DNA of 64,000 nucleotides from Algoriphagus sp. (GCF_013373065.1 NZ_JABXIN010000013.1:186001-250000); one strand, 5' to 3'. Positions 53,939 to 63,328 are shown, numbered from the stretch's first letter. Notes: generated by a model from the sequence alone, not told the origin. A program made the numbers and translations.

Positions 53939-55417
53939 ATGGGAGCGAAAGAAGGATTTTTACAATTTAAAAGAGAAACACCTATAACTCGGGATCCGAA
54001 AGAGCGGATTGGAGATTATCAGGAAATATATGAGCCTTTTTCAGCTGAAAAGCTGAATCATCAGGCTGCACGCTGTATGGATTGCGGGGTACCCTTTTGC
54101 CATCAAGGATGCCCATTAGGTAATGTAATCCCGGAATTCAATGATGCGGTTTATCAACAAAATTGGCAGGAGGCCATTGAGATTCTCCGAAGTACTAACA
54201 ACTTCCCTGAGTTTACGGGTAGAATATGTCCCGCTCCCTGCGAAGCAAGTTGTGTTTTGGGAATAAATAAGGATCCTGTTACCATTGAGTTAATTGAGAA
54301 AAACATTGCTGAAAAAGCCTATGAATTGGGATTGATTCAAGCAAACCCTCCTCAAGCTCGGACCGGAAAGCATGTAGCGATTATCGGTTCCGGACCTGCT
54401 GGTTTGGCCGCAGCAGACCAATTAAATCAGGCAGGGCATGAGGTAACGGTATTTGAAAAAGATGCCAAACCCGGAGGTTTACTTCGTTATGGGATTCCCG
54501 ATTTCAAATTGGAAAAATGGGTAATCGATCGCCGAATAGAATTGATGAAGCAGGAGGGTGTGATTTTCATTTGTAATTCCGATGTGGGCTTCAATATCAA
54601 GGTTGAGAATATTCTTCGAAACTTCGATGCGGTGGTTTTGGCCACTGGAGCCCAGCAGCCAAGAGCTTTGAATATCAAAGGTTCAGACCTAAAAGGAGTT
54701 CATTTTGCCATGGAATTCCTTGGGAAACAAAACCAAGTTATTGGAGGAGAGATTGAAGAAAATCCGATTTCCGCCAAAGGAAAACATGTCATCGTGATCG
54801 GTGGAGGGGATACAGGTAGTGATTGTATTGGTACTTCTAATCGTCATGGCGCTGAGTCGGTTACGCAATTGGAATTGCTTCCTAAACCTCCAAAACAGCG
54901 AACCGTTTTGAACCCTTGGCCTGAATGGCCTATGACCTTGAAAACTTCCAGTTCCCATGAAGAGGGGGCGGAGCGTATATTCTCCATTTTGACCAAAGAA
55001 TTTACCGGAAATGAGCAGGGTGAAGTGACAGGTTTGAAACTTGTCGATATTGAGTGGCTGGAAAAAGATGGACGAATGACCTTCGAAGAAGTGGCAGGTA
55101 CCGAACGGACCATTCCTTGTGATTTGGCCTTTATTGCAATCGGTTATTTGGGGCCGGCTCAAAATGGGTTATTGGAAGCGTTTGGAGTTGAGGCGATGGA
55201 GAATACCTTGCCAAAGTCTAAAAATTACCAAAGCACGAATTCAAAAGTCTTCCTTGCTGGAGATATGCGCAGGGGCCAATCTTTGGTCGTTTGGGCAATT
55301 TCCGAAGGCCGTGAGGCAGCAGTAAAAGTCGATGAATACCTGATGGGATCATCTTCACTCCCACAAAAGGATGAGTCTTATTTCCATATTGAAGATGAAA
55401 TTCACGGAGTAGATTAA
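53939..55417 (+). CDS. gltD: Glutamate synthase small subunit
   Basis: The 492-residue subunit supplies electrons from NAD(P)H to GltB. N-terminal Fe-S cysteines are in [17 protein letters not shown] and [12 protein letters not shown]. The FAD motif is [15 protein letters not shown] and the NAD(P)H motif is [11 protein letters not shown]. It starts one base after the gltB stop, so the two subunits are made from one transcript. A terminator at 55441 follows. Confidence 0.95.
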   Translation: MGAKEGFLQFKRETPITRDPKERIGDYQEIYEPFSAEKLNHQAARCMDCGVPFCHQGCPLGNVIPEFNDAVYQQNWQEAIEILRSTNNFPEFTGRICPAPCEASCVLGINKDPVTIELIEKNIAEKAYELGLIQANPPQARTGKHVAIIGSGPAGLAAADQLNQAGHEVTVFEKDAKPGGLLRYGIPDFKLEKWVIDRRIELMKQEGVIFICNSDVGFNIKVENILRNFDAVVLATGAQQPRALNIKGSDLKGVHFAMEFLGKQNQVIGGEIEENPISAKGKHVIVIGGGDTGSDCIGTSNRHGAESVTQLELLPKPPKQRTVLNPWPEWPMTLKTSSSHEEGAERIFSILTKEFTGNEQGEVTGLKLVDIEWLEKDGRMTFEEVAGTERTIPCDLAFIAIGYLGPAQNGLLEAFGVEAMENTLPKSKNYQSTNSKVFLAGDMRRGQSLVVWAISEGREAAVKVDEYLMGSSSLPQKDESYFHIEDEIHGVD

Positions 55418-55440
55418 GCTGTGTTTGAGTGATTAGATTA

Positions 55441-55469
55441 AAAAATGCCACCCAATCGGTGGCATTTTT
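55441..55469. terminator. Bidirectional terminator after gltD
   Basis: A 12-bp stem AAAAATGCCACC / GGTGGCATTTTT with a 5-base loop, between the converging gltD (plus) and Spy-like (minus) genes. Confidence 0.9.
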
Positions 55470-55479
55470 TGTTAAGGAA

Positions 55480-55893
55480 TTAATTCCCTCCTCTTCTTTT
55501 TCGAAACTCTTCCCGGTCATGGATTTCTCCTCCTCGTGGACCTCTTCGTTCTCTATCTCCTCGAGCGGCTCTCAGTTCTTCCCATTTTTGTCGCTGCTCT
55601 TCAGTAAGTATCGCAATGATTTCTTCTTTTTGGGCCTGGGCTTGTGCTCTTCTAGCTTCCGCTTCTGCTTTTCGTCCCTCGGCTTCAGCTTGTCTTTGCT
55701 TTGCATTTTCAAGGTTAATGGCCAATATTTTTGCTTTCTGTTCCTCAGAAAGGCCTAATTGTTCAGCCATTCGATCCGTCATCATTTTTGCGCGTATTTC
55801 AGGATCTGGCATTTGTCTTTGGGATTTTTGTTGTGCAAATGCTCCCATGGATAAAAGGAAAATTAGTCCGGTACTCAATAAAATCTTTTTCAT
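55480..55893 (-). CDS. Spy/CpxP-like exported helical protein
   Basis: The 137-residue protein has a signal peptide (ending MGAFAQ), then a largely helical body with MTDRMAEQLGLSEEQKAKI, an Ala/Glu/Arg/Gln-rich coiled region (RQAEAEGRKAEAEARRAQAQ, in part), LTEEQRQKWEEL and a Gly/Arg-rich end. This is the DUF4890/Spy-like pattern of small periplasmic chaperones or metal-stress proteins. The charged, low-complexity centre is expected for the group. Confidence 0.8.
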   Translation of the reverse strand: MKKILLSTGLIFLLSMGAFAQQKSQRQMPDPEIRAKMMTDRMAEQLGLSEEQKAKILAINLENAKQRQAEAEGRKAEAEARRAQAQAQKEEIIAILTEEQRQKWEELRAARGDRERRGPRGGEIHDREEFRKRRGGN

Positions 55894-56088
55894 TGTCTTT
55901 GTGGGTTGTTTGCTTCTTTGACTTGGGAAATAGGGGAAGGTTTATTCTAAAAAAATCGAATTAACATTTCTTCACTACTTTATTTTTTAAACTCAGAAAA
56001 GCGAGGTATTGACTTTTTGATTCAGCTTCAAGGAGTTCCTTCCAAAATCAAAAGATTTACTAATTTTAGGCCCAAATTGAGCAAATCC

Positions 56089-56796
56089 ATGGGAAGAGCA
56101 TTTGAATTTAGAAAAGAGCGAAAATTTAAACGATGGGCAAAGATGTCCAAAGTCTTTACCAAACTAGGTAAAGAAATCGTCATGGCAGTAAAAGCTGGAG
56201 GACCTGATCCTGACAGTAATGCCAAACTCCGGACGGTTATCCAAAATGCCAAGGGTGCGCAAATGCCCAAGGATCGGATTGAAGCTGCTATCAAGCGAGC
56301 AACCAATAAGGATGAAAAAGACTACGAGGAAGTAGTATACGAAGGCTATGGACCGCATGGGATAGCCGTAATCGTTGAGACATCGACAGATAATACCAAC
56401 CGGACGGTTGCGAATGTTCGCTCCTACTTTACCAAATATGGAGGTTCTTTGGGAACTTCAGGCTCAGTAAGTTTCATGTTCGACCACAAAGCAGTATTCC
56501 GTTTCGCTAAGGATGATTGGGATATGGAAGAGTTGGAATTGGAACTTATTGATTATGGGTTGACAGATATCGATGAAAACGAAGGGGAAATCTTCGTCTA
56601 CACCGAATTCGGAGATTTCGGAACCATGCAAAAAGCCCTTGAGGAAAAAGGGATTGAAGTAATCTCTGCTGATTTCCAACGGTTCCCAACTACCTTGGTG
56701 GAATTGACTGAGGAGCAGGAAGAAATCATCAACAAGCTCATCGATAAACTAGAAGAAGACGATGATGTCAATAACGTTTACACTAACATGGCCTAA
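56089..56796 (+). CDS. YebC/PmpR-family transcriptional/translation regulator
   Basis: The 235-residue protein starts MGRAFEFRKERKFKRWAKMSKVFTKLGKEI (in part), the well-conserved YebC N-terminus, and includes GGPDPDSNAKLRT, NAKGAQMPKDRIEAAIKRA and VYEGYGPHGIAVIVE (in parts). YebC/TACO1 proteins act as DNA-binding regulators and help ribosomes through difficult sequences such as polyproline. I start at the ATG at 56089; an upstream in-frame start at 56017 has no family likeness. The terminator hairpin at 56791 overlaps its stop codon. Confidence 0.92.
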   Translation: MGRAFEFRKERKFKRWAKMSKVFTKLGKEIVMAVKAGGPDPDSNAKLRTVIQNAKGAQMPKDRIEAAIKRATNKDEKDYEEVVYEGYGPHGIAVIVETSTDNTNRTVANVRSYFTKYGGSLGTSGSVSFMFDHKAVFRFAKDDWDMEELELELIDYGLTDIDENEGEIFVYTEFGDFGTMQKALEEKGIEVISADFQRFPTTLVELTEEQEEIINKLIDKLEEDDDVNNVYTNMA

Positions 56797-56818
56797 GCAT
56801 TTTGCTTAGGCTTTTTTC
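56791..56818 (+). terminator. Terminator overlapping the yebC stop and abutting the next start
   Basis: An 8-bp stem GCCTAAGC / GCTTAGGC with a 5-base loop contains the yebC stop codon. Its T-run (TTTTTTC) ends one base before the ATG at 56820 of the DUF84 gene, so the two genes are separated by the terminator alone. Confidence 0.75.
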
Positions 56819-56819
56819 T

Positions 56820-57389
56820 ATGAACTTTCCCAAAAGAGAAAATTTATCCGGATACTCCCATCAATTGATCGTGGTAGGAAGTACCAATCCGGTAAAAATA
56901 AAGAGTGCCGAAGAAGCATTTAATTTGGCTTTTGATCATCCTTTTCATGTGAGCGGAATCGCAGTTCCTTCTGGAGTATCTGATCAGCCAATGACCGCTG
57001 AAGAAACTTGGCAAGGGGCTAGAAACCGAGCTCAAAATGCTAAAAAAGCGTTCCCTGAAGCAGATTATTGGGTTGGGATTGAAGGTGGAGTGGATGAAGA
57101 TGCGCATGGCTTGTATGCCTTTGCATATATCTATGTTGAGGACAAAACCGGGAAAAGTGGGCAAGCTCAAACAGGCACTTTTTATCTTCCTGAACCTATC
57201 GCTGAATTAGTCAAACAGGGAGTAGAATTGGGAAAGGCTGATGATCAGTTTTTTTCACAAGAAAATTCGAAACAACAAGGCGGTTCAGTGGGGATTTTGA
57301 CCCAAGGCAAACTAGATCGGAAAAGTTATTATTCTCAAGCAGTTTTGCTGGCTTTGATTCCTTTTATTCAAAAAGATTTGTATAAATAG
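56820..57389 (+). CDS. Inosine/xanthosine triphosphatase (DUF84 family)
   Basis: The 189-residue protein belongs to the DUF84 (YjjX) family, which hydrolyses non-canonical ITP and XTP. Typical motifs are VVGSTNPVKIKSAEEAF near the start, VPSGVSDQPMTAEETWQGARNRA (in parts), YWVGIEGGVDEDAHGLYAFAYIYV (in parts) and QGGSVGILTQGKLDRKSYYSQAVLLAL (in parts). I chose the ATG at 56820, directly after the terminator's T-run; a TTG at 56802 lies inside the hairpin. Confidence 0.88.
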   Translation: MNFPKRENLSGYSHQLIVVGSTNPVKIKSAEEAFNLAFDHPFHVSGIAVPSGVSDQPMTAEETWQGARNRAQNAKKAFPEADYWVGIEGGVDEDAHGLYAFAYIYVEDKTGKSGQAQTGTFYLPEPIAELVKQGVELGKADDQFFSQENSKQQGGSVGILTQGKLDRKSYYSQAVLLALIPFIQKDLYK

Positions 57390-57537
57390 GACTGATCAAA
57401 TAAAATTTTTAAAAAAGCCAATTTGGTTCAAAAAACTTTTTGGAAATTCTAGGATGTTAAAACTTTTTTTATTTCTTTAGGGAATAGAAAGGTTCATATA
57501 CAAAAAAGACCATTTCATCACAAAAATAAATAGTAAA

Positions 57538-57600
57538 GTTGCTTTAATCACCCCTAATTCAGTCAAGCAACAAGGCCTCCCTTCGGGGAGGTTTATTTTT
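57538..57600 (+). ncRNA. Possible small RNA end: stem-loop plus UUCG terminator without a gene
   Basis: GTTGCTT (57538-57544) pairs with AAGCAAC (57565-57571), then CCTCCC / GGGAGG (57576-57591) forms a hairpin with a TTCG tetraloop followed by TTTATTTTT. The terminator points in the plus direction, but the nearest plus gene ends at 57389, almost 150 bases earlier. It may just end that gene's transcript, or end a small RNA encoded in 57390-57592. The terminator itself is clear; the RNA is inference. Confidence 0.35.
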
Positions 57601-58582
57601 TTAGGTTTCTCAGAAAATTACGAAGTGCTACGCGCCAATCCGGGTCTGCATCCCATTCCGGTCCAATGTACAACTCATCCCGTACGATTAGCTTGATGTA
57701 GAATTTTACCACGGTTTCTGTTTCCGTTTCCGAGTTGGCTTCTAAGCCCATACTTTTCTTGAGATCTGCCTCCCGACCTTCTACTCGAACCAATAAGAAT
57801 TGTACTCGATCCCGAATTAACTCCTCATTGGTTTGGGATTCGGTCAACCACACAAACTCATGCGGATATTCCGATTTCAAAATGGCTTCGAGCTGCGTCT
57901 TTTGAGATGCTTGCTCTGCTAAAATCGTTTCTGCTGATTTTCCATAAAGGTCAAATCGAAAGAAACTCAAGGATCCTGTCGCAGCACTGCTTCCTTCTAA
58001 TGGAATCCCAAGTTTAAACACTTCAAGGTTTAGGGGATTTCTCGGCAAAAATTTTGAAGTCGCTAAACTGGTGTTGCTTTGTGCTCCCACCTGACTGGGA
58101 AATTCCGGAACATCGATGACCAAGAGGTTTTTGCTTCGTTGATTTTGGGTAGAACTTGCTAAAAGTTGCCCGGCTTCGCTTAAATCCTTTCCCGAGGTGC
58201 CAAACAAGGAAGTACTGCTTATCACCTGCCCATCACCACTGAATTCCCCGATATGAATACTTGCCTGATTTTTTTGTCGTGTTATCAGAATAATGTTTTT
58301 AACGAGTCGCTGATCGAAGGCTTTGGCATATGCCGCCCGAATCTCTTCCGATAGAACCACTTGCTCCAATTCATAATAAGCTACTGGGTCAGCCCCGGCT
58401 TCAACCAAATAATGGTGGACAGTGTCGGAAGCCGTTTTCCAATCCATAGCGGGCCGAGCTCCCGGATCAACGGAAACCAGTACGACTGACTTTCCATCAA
58501 AAAAGCTTTCAGACAAACCATTCTGTGGGAAGGCTTGAAAGGAAATGAAGCTGAGAAGAAATACGAAAAAGAAATATTTCAT
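57593..58582 (-). CDS. Exported protein of unknown function (329 aa)
   Basis: The protein has a signal peptide (ending FQAFPQ, about residue 20). The mature part alternates alpha and beta predictions, with KSVVLVSVDPGARPAMDW near 31-48 and ARPAM, then NIILITRQKNQASIHIGEFSGDGQV (in part), SKNLLVIDVPEFPSQVG and an end DPDWRVALRNFLRNL. I do not recognise a family or catalytic motif. It is a single minus-strand gene; its 5' end is divergent from the M28 peptidase gene. Confidence 0.7.
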   Translation of the reverse strand: MKYFFFVFLLSFISFQAFPQNGLSESFFDGKSVVLVSVDPGARPAMDWKTASDTVHHYLVEAGADPVAYYELEQVVLSEEIRAAYAKAFDQRLVKNIILITRQKNQASIHIGEFSGDGQVISSTSLFGTSGKDLSEAGQLLASSTQNQRSKNLLVIDVPEFPSQVGAQSNTSLATSKFLPRNPLNLEVFKLGIPLEGSSAATGSLSFFRFDLYGKSAETILAEQASQKTQLEAILKSEYPHEFVWLTESQTNEELIRDRVQFLLVRVEGREADLKKSMGLEANSETETETVVKFYIKLIVRDELYIGPEWDADPDWRVALRNFLRNLKK

Positions 58583-58647
58583 GAATGAAGGTTTCTAAAA
58601 GCTTCCTTTTAAATTTCGACTATAAATAACGAAAAAAATACCAGCTC

Positions 58648-59574
58648 ATGCGGTGGAATCTTCAAGTATTCGCTACAATTATTCTGTTTTTTACGGCACA
58701 TAGTTCATTTTCTCAAAAGCTACAAGATAGAAATCTAATCAAAAACCTGGTATTTCTATCCTCAGATGAGTTAAAGGGCCGTGAATCGGGTACGCCCGAA
58801 AATCTCCGTGCTCGGGATTATATCAAGGAGCAATTTATTGGGATGGGGTTAGAAACGCAGTATCCGGATTTTTTCCAAGAATTTCGATTTACCAGCAGAA
58901 GAGAAAATACTACCATCACTGGATTTAATGTGGTTGGTTTTGTTCCTGGAACAGAAAGTAAAAAAATCATTGTCATTACAGCACATTTTGACCATGTGGG
59001 GATTGGGAGGCCGACAGCTGCCGGAGATTCCATTTATAATGGTGCTGATGACAATGCTTCAGGAACAGCAGCCTTAATTGAGATGGCCCGTTATTTTTCT
59101 CAAAATCCTCCTAAGCATTCCATGATTTTTGCGGCATTAGATGCAGAAGAAAAAGGGCTTCAAGGCGCAAAAGCACTGGTAGAGGATTTTCCTTTTGAAC
59201 TGGATCAAATCCTTCTCAATATCAATATGGATATGATTTCACGAAATGAAGCGGGGGAGCTCTATGTCTCAGGGACGCACTACTATCCGGAATATCGGGC
59301 TTTGCTGGAGGAAGTTTCTGAAGGCAAGAAACCTACTTTGAAATTTGGTCATGATACTCCAGGGACAGGAAGGGAGGACTGGACCCGATCTTCAGATCAT
59401 GGGGCTTTCTTTGATAAAAAAATCCCTCATCTCTATTTTGGTGTGGAAGATCACGAGGATTATCATCAGCCGAGTGATGAATATTCTCAAGTTAATCCCC
59501 GGTTTTTCGTTGATGCATCCCACCTAATCCTCGCCTGTATTGAAAAAATTGACCAGGATTTTATAATTCCTTGA
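58648..59574 (+). CDS. M28-family zinc aminopeptidase-like peptidase, exported
   Basis: The 308-residue protein has a signal peptide (ending SSFSQ). The M28 zinc site is visible: TAHFDHVG, GADDNASGTAAL, DAEEKGLQGAKAL, INMDMISR, SSDHGAFF and YHQPSDEY supply the His and acidic ligands of the two-zinc centre. It likely trims peptides in the periplasm. The CLC gene follows after about 60 bases. Confidence 0.9.
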   Translation: MRWNLQVFATIILFFTAHSSFSQKLQDRNLIKNLVFLSSDELKGRESGTPENLRARDYIKEQFIGMGLETQYPDFFQEFRFTSRRENTTITGFNVVGFVPGTESKKIIVITAHFDHVGIGRPTAAGDSIYNGADDNASGTAALIEMARYFSQNPPKHSMIFAALDAEEKGLQGAKALVEDFPFELDQILLNINMDMISRNEAGELYVSGTHYYPEYRALLEEVSEGKKPTLKFGHDTPGTGREDWTRSSDHGAFFDKKIPHLYFGVEDHEDYHQPSDEYSQVNPRFFVDASHLILACIEKIDQDFIIP

Positions 59575-59635
59575 CGCTTTCTTTTCCTTTGATGGAGAGC
59601 TTAGTTACTTTGCTTTCTAGAAAACTGCCATCGTT

Positions 59636-61414
59636 TTGGGAAAGAATGACTTCATTGCACGTCTGCTGATCTGGAGACTCCGTCATATGAGTAACCAGAA
59701 TTTTATCCTGATTCTCAGCGGGATAATTGGGATACTTTCTGGTCTGGCGGCAGTGATTTTGAAAGAGGGAGTGCACTTTATCCAAAACTTTTTGACAGAG
59801 GACTTCTATGTAGAATATGCCAATTTCCTCTATATCATTTACCCCATTATTGGTATATCGGCTGCTTTTATTCTCAGCAAATACCTCTTTAAGGACTTTG
59901 GAGGGCATGGAATTCCTGATGTCCTGTTCACGATTTCCAAAAAGCAAAGTCTAATTCCTCGGGTAAAAACCTACAGTCGTGTGATCACTTCCGCCTTGAC
60001 GGTAGGTTTTGGAGGCTCTGTAGGATTGGAAGCACCGATGTTGGTAACCGGTTCTGCCATAGGGTCCAATATCGGGTTGATGGTTCATCTCAATTCGAAG
60101 AAGCGGGCCTTATTAATTGGCTGTGGTGCAGCAGGAGCAATTTCAGCCATCTTTGGAGCTCCAATTGGAGCTGTGATTTTCGCGATTGAAGTAATTCTTA
60201 TGGAAATCAGTACAGCAAGCTTCATTCCGCTGCTGATAGCTTCCGTGACAGGATCCTTGACCTCTATGATGTTGATAGGAAGGGATCGCGTGTTTTATTT
60301 TGATTTGCAGGATTCCTTTATGGCTTCCCACATGCCCTATTATTTGATTTTAGGGATACTTTGTGGAGTGACCTCCTTATATTTCAGTAAAGCTGTGATG
60401 AGGACCGAACGAATCATGGAAGGCTTTGAAAGCCAATTGCTTCGAATTCTGTATGGAGGAGCTTTGCTGGGCTTTATCCTCTTCTTCTTCCCGCCGATTT
60501 ATGGAGAAGGGTATGATACGCTGAATATGTTGATTCGGGGTGAATCCAATCAGCTATTGGATAAATCCCCATTTTTCTCGGCAATCGAAAACCCCTACAT
60601 GATTTTGTTCTTTCTGGCCTTTGTGATTTTGATCAAGCCGGTTGCTTCTGCTTTGACCTTGAGTGCCGGAGGAGCAGGGGGGATTTTTGCACCTTCTCTA
60701 TACGTAGGAGGAATCTTAGGTTTTCTCTTTGCTTATGCTAAAAATATGCTTGATTTCCATATTCCGCTTCCCTTGGCTCACTTTACCTTGGTAGCGATGT
60801 GTGGAGTAATGGCTGGAGTTCAACATGCTCCACTTTCGGCGATATTCTTGATTGCGGAGATTACTGGAGGCTATGAGCTGTTTGTTCCGCTGATGTTTGT
60901 GTCCGCCATTTCTTTCGTGACTAAGACTTATTATCAAAAGGATAGTCTGTACACCCAACAACTCAAAGAAAAAGGGCGGTCCCTTCCCGAAACGCCAGAT
61001 CAGGAATTGCTGGATATGATTTCCATTCATCAGGTGATAGAACGGGATTTGTTACCGATTCATCCTAATTCCCGTTTGAAAGATTTGATTGATTTGGTAA
61101 AAATATCCAAGCGGAATATTTTCCCAGTGGTGGATGAGCATCAGCATCTCCGAGGAATTATTACCCTTGATGATATTCGGGATATCATGTTCGATAAGGA
61201 GAAGCAGGAAACAATCCAAATTCAATCCCTAATGCACAGTCCTCCTGAAATTCTATCTGCTCATGAAAATATGCAAAAGGCAATGGAGAAATTTGAAAAA
61301 TCTGGAGCTTGGAATTTGCCGGTAGTAGAGGATGGGCGCTATATTGGCTTTGTTTCAAAGTCTAGAATTTTTAATTCTTATCGGAAAAGATTGATCCGAA
61401 AGAAGCATGACTAA
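59636..61414 (+). CDS. CLC chloride channel with C-terminal CBS domains
   Basis: The 592-residue protein has a CLC membrane domain with the gating-glutamate motif GSVGLEAPMLVTG and ISAIFGAPIGAVIFAIE, and two CBS domains at the C-terminus (RDLLPIHPNSRLKDLIDLV, in part; and MHSPPEILSAHENMQKAM, in part). I use the TTG at 59636 because the residues IARLLIWRLRHMSNQNF look like the usual start of this family; the ATG at 59687 is the alternative. A different reading frame upstream (ATG at 59592) could extend the protein if one base is missing in the GGGAAAG run, so a small frameshift is possible. Confidence 0.85.
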   Translation: MGKNDFIARLLIWRLRHMSNQNFILILSGIIGILSGLAAVILKEGVHFIQNFLTEDFYVEYANFLYIIYPIIGISAAFILSKYLFKDFGGHGIPDVLFTISKKQSLIPRVKTYSRVITSALTVGFGGSVGLEAPMLVTGSAIGSNIGLMVHLNSKKRALLIGCGAAGAISAIFGAPIGAVIFAIEVILMEISTASFIPLLIASVTGSLTSMMLIGRDRVFYFDLQDSFMASHMPYYLILGILCGVTSLYFSKAVMRTERIMEGFESQLLRILYGGALLGFILFFFPPIYGEGYDTLNMLIRGESNQLLDKSPFFSAIENPYMILFFLAFVILIKPVASALTLSAGGAGGIFAPSLYVGGILGFLFAYAKNMLDFHIPLPLAHFTLVAMCGVMAGVQHAPLSAIFLIAEITGGYELFVPLMFVSAISFVTKTYYQKDSLYTQQLKEKGRSLPETPDQELLDMISIHQVIERDLLPIHPNSRLKDLIDLVKISKRNIFPVVDEHQHLRGIITLDDIRDIMFDKEKQETIQIQSLMHSPPEILSAHENMQKAMEKFEKSGAWNLPVVEDGRYIGFVSKSRIFNSYRKRLIRKKHD

Positions 61415-61446
61415 ATTATTTTTAGAATAAAATTTGGAATTTGAAA

Positions 61447-61640
61447 TTATCCACGATTTTCCGAAAATCTCAGATTGAAAAATTTAAGTTAGCTTCAATT
61501 ATCCACAAAATCGGACATTTTTAAATTCATTTAAAATATTGATAACCAATTATTTAAACTTGTTTTGTGGAAAACTGTGGATAAATTAATGAAAATGTGG
61601 ATAAAAAAATCTTGACTTTTTTAATCCTTAAATACGATCA
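61447..61640. other. Candidate chromosomal origin (DnaA-box cluster, AT-rich)
   Basis: Three perfect DnaA boxes lie in about 106 bases: TTATCCACA at 61499-61507 and its complement TGTGGATAA at 61576-61584 and 61596-61604. Two 8-of-9 matches add to these: TTATCCACG at 61447-61455 and TGTGGAAAA at 61566-61574. An AT-rich stretch with TTTTTTAATCCTTAAATA follows at about 61616-61635, suitable for unwinding. The 418-base gap (61415-61832) has no coding signal, and dnaA and other typical ori genes are not adjacent, so this remains a prediction. Confidence 0.6.
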
Positions 61641-61832
61641 GTATAGCCCGATTTTTAACCTTTGGTTAACCTCGCTTAACCTTCTCTTAATTCTCTGTTT
61701 TTATTTGAAAAAAATATTGAAAACAAATTTTATTTTGAATCGTTGTCTCCCGAAGTAAATAGTAAGGTGAAAAATTATCTTTGATTATGCTTGTATCGGA
61801 AAAAGCTAATTCTGAATTGAAATAGTATAAAA

Positions 61833-62531
61833 TCATTTTCCGTAAGGTAATGGATCTAAGTTGTTCATTTGTCGTAAAATCCAAGTCTGCCTTTGCAGGA
61901 GATAGGGTGTAGGTTTTTTAGGAGACCAGCGGCGTGGATTGGGGAGGCAAGCTGCTATTAGCGCAGCCTCACGCTTTGAAAGACGGTCGGCGGATTTTCC
62001 AAAATATTCCTGTGAAGCTACTTCTATTCCATAAATGCCTGGACCCATTTCTATTACATTGAGGTAGATTTCCATAATTCGTTCTTTCCCCCAAATCAAT
62101 TCTATCAAAAATGTAAAATAGGCCTCTAGTCCTTTCCGAACATAAGTTCTGCCTGGCCAAAGGAAGACATTTTTTGCGGTTTGCTGGGAAATTGTACTCG
62201 CCCCCCGAACCCGTCGGCCTTTTTGATTTTCTTCCCAGGCTTTTTTCATCGCCTCCCAGTCAAAACCGGAATGATTTAGGAAGTTTTGATCTTCAGCGGC
62301 ATAAACAGCCTGAAATGCTACTTGGGAAATTTCTTCTGCAGGAACCCAGGTTTTTTCGAAGGGAATGGCTGACTTTTCTTCTTCAAAACTTTCTACCCAT
62401 CTGATCACCATTAAAGGGGTAAGGGGCACAGGGACATATCGATAGAGGATGGTTGAACCTATGGAAAGGATAAAAAAGAAGACCGCAAGTTTGAGGATAA
62501 ATCGGATGAACCAGCGAATGAGTTTTTTCAT
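61833..62531 (-). CDS. mtgA: Monofunctional peptidoglycan transglycosylase MtgA
   Basis: The 232-residue protein has an N-terminal transmembrane helix (about 12-30) and a GT51 transglycosylase domain. Catalytic Glu is in YAAEDQNFLNHSGFDW, followed by the donor loop GASTISQQTAKNVFLWPGR and EIYLNVIEMGPGIYG. It polymerises lipid II into glycan strands without a transpeptidase domain. Its start overlaps the upstream methyltransferase stop by 4 bases, so they are co-transcribed. Confidence 0.93.
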   Translation of the reverse strand: MKKLIRWFIRFILKLAVFFFILSIGSTILYRYVPVPLTPLMVIRWVESFEEEKSAIPFEKTWVPAEEISQVAFQAVYAAEDQNFLNHSGFDWEAMKKAWEENQKGRRVRGASTISQQTAKNVFLWPGRTYVRKGLEAYFTFLIELIWGKERIMEIYLNVIEMGPGIYGIEVASQEYFGKSADRLSKREAALIAACLPNPRRWSPKKPTPYLLQRQTWILRQMNNLDPLPYGK

Positions 62532-63328
62532 GGCTTAAAGGCTTTCGCTTGGATAAACTGATAAAAAAATACGGCCTTAGAATCTGTTGCAAGTTTGTCC
62601 AGATCAGATTCCATTCTTTTGACTAGTGTATTTTCAATTATGCCGGAGTCAACCATTTCTGCGGCTGAACTCAGCATCAGGCTTTTCCAATAATCTGTCA
62701 TCAACTTTAATTTCTCAGGTTGGGATTGATCTAAATGGAATCCGCCGGTTATCAGCTCGATTTTTTCAAACCCTGCCTGATGCAATAGGTTTCCCAGTTG
62801 CAAGCCAATATCAGGATTGCCTCCATGCTGTATCTGGAATGAATTGTAAGCTTGATAATATTCAGTTAATCCTTGGAGTTTTGGAAAGAACTGAAAGCTG
62901 GAATTAAATACCTCCGTGACATAAATTATCGCTCCAGATTCAAGGTGCGAAAAGATCCTTTCCAGAACATTTTGAGGTTGGGAAATATGCTCCAAAACCC
63001 AACAGATGAAAGCTGAGTCAAATTTCTTATCCACTTGAAGTTGACTAGCATCTTGCTGAATCAATTCAACATTCCGATCTTGGAACTTACTGAGATTGTG
63101 TTTTGCTTGAGCAAGTTGGCGGGCCTCTATTTCAACACAGGTAATGGAAAGCTCAGGAAATTTTTCGAGCAAAATGCGAGTTTGCCCTCCAACACCTGAA
63201 CCAATTTCCAGTAAATTTTTGGATTGGCTTAGATCAATCCAGGGATAGATTAGGGAGTTCAAAAACCCTGCTTGTTCAAGGAGCCTTTTTTGCTCCTCCT
63301 CCAGATATCCGTGAATGTAAGTACCCAT
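62528..63328 (-). CDS. SAM-dependent methyltransferase (class I)
   Basis: The 266-residue protein has the SAM-binding motif LLEIGSGVGGQTRILL (about 42-57), the acidic strand end CVEIEARQLAQAK, a DASQL motif III and the SFICWVLEHI-type post-I segment AFICWVLEHISQPQN. Substrate is unknown; small-molecule methylation is likely. It overlaps mtgA by 4 bases (ATGA), suggesting a cell-envelope link by context only. Confidence 0.82.
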   Translation of the reverse strand: MGTYIHGYLEEEQKRLLEQAGFLNSLIYPWIDLSQSKNLLEIGSGVGGQTRILLEKFPELSITCVEIEARQLAQAKHNLSKFQDRNVELIQQDASQLQVDKKFDSAFICWVLEHISQPQNVLERIFSHLESGAIIYVTEVFNSSFQFFPKLQGLTEYYQAYNSFQIQHGGNPDIGLQLGNLLHQAGFEKIELITGGFHLDQSQPEKLKLMTDYWKSLMLSSAAEMVDSGIIENTLVKRMESDLDKLATDSKAVFFYQFIQAKAFKP

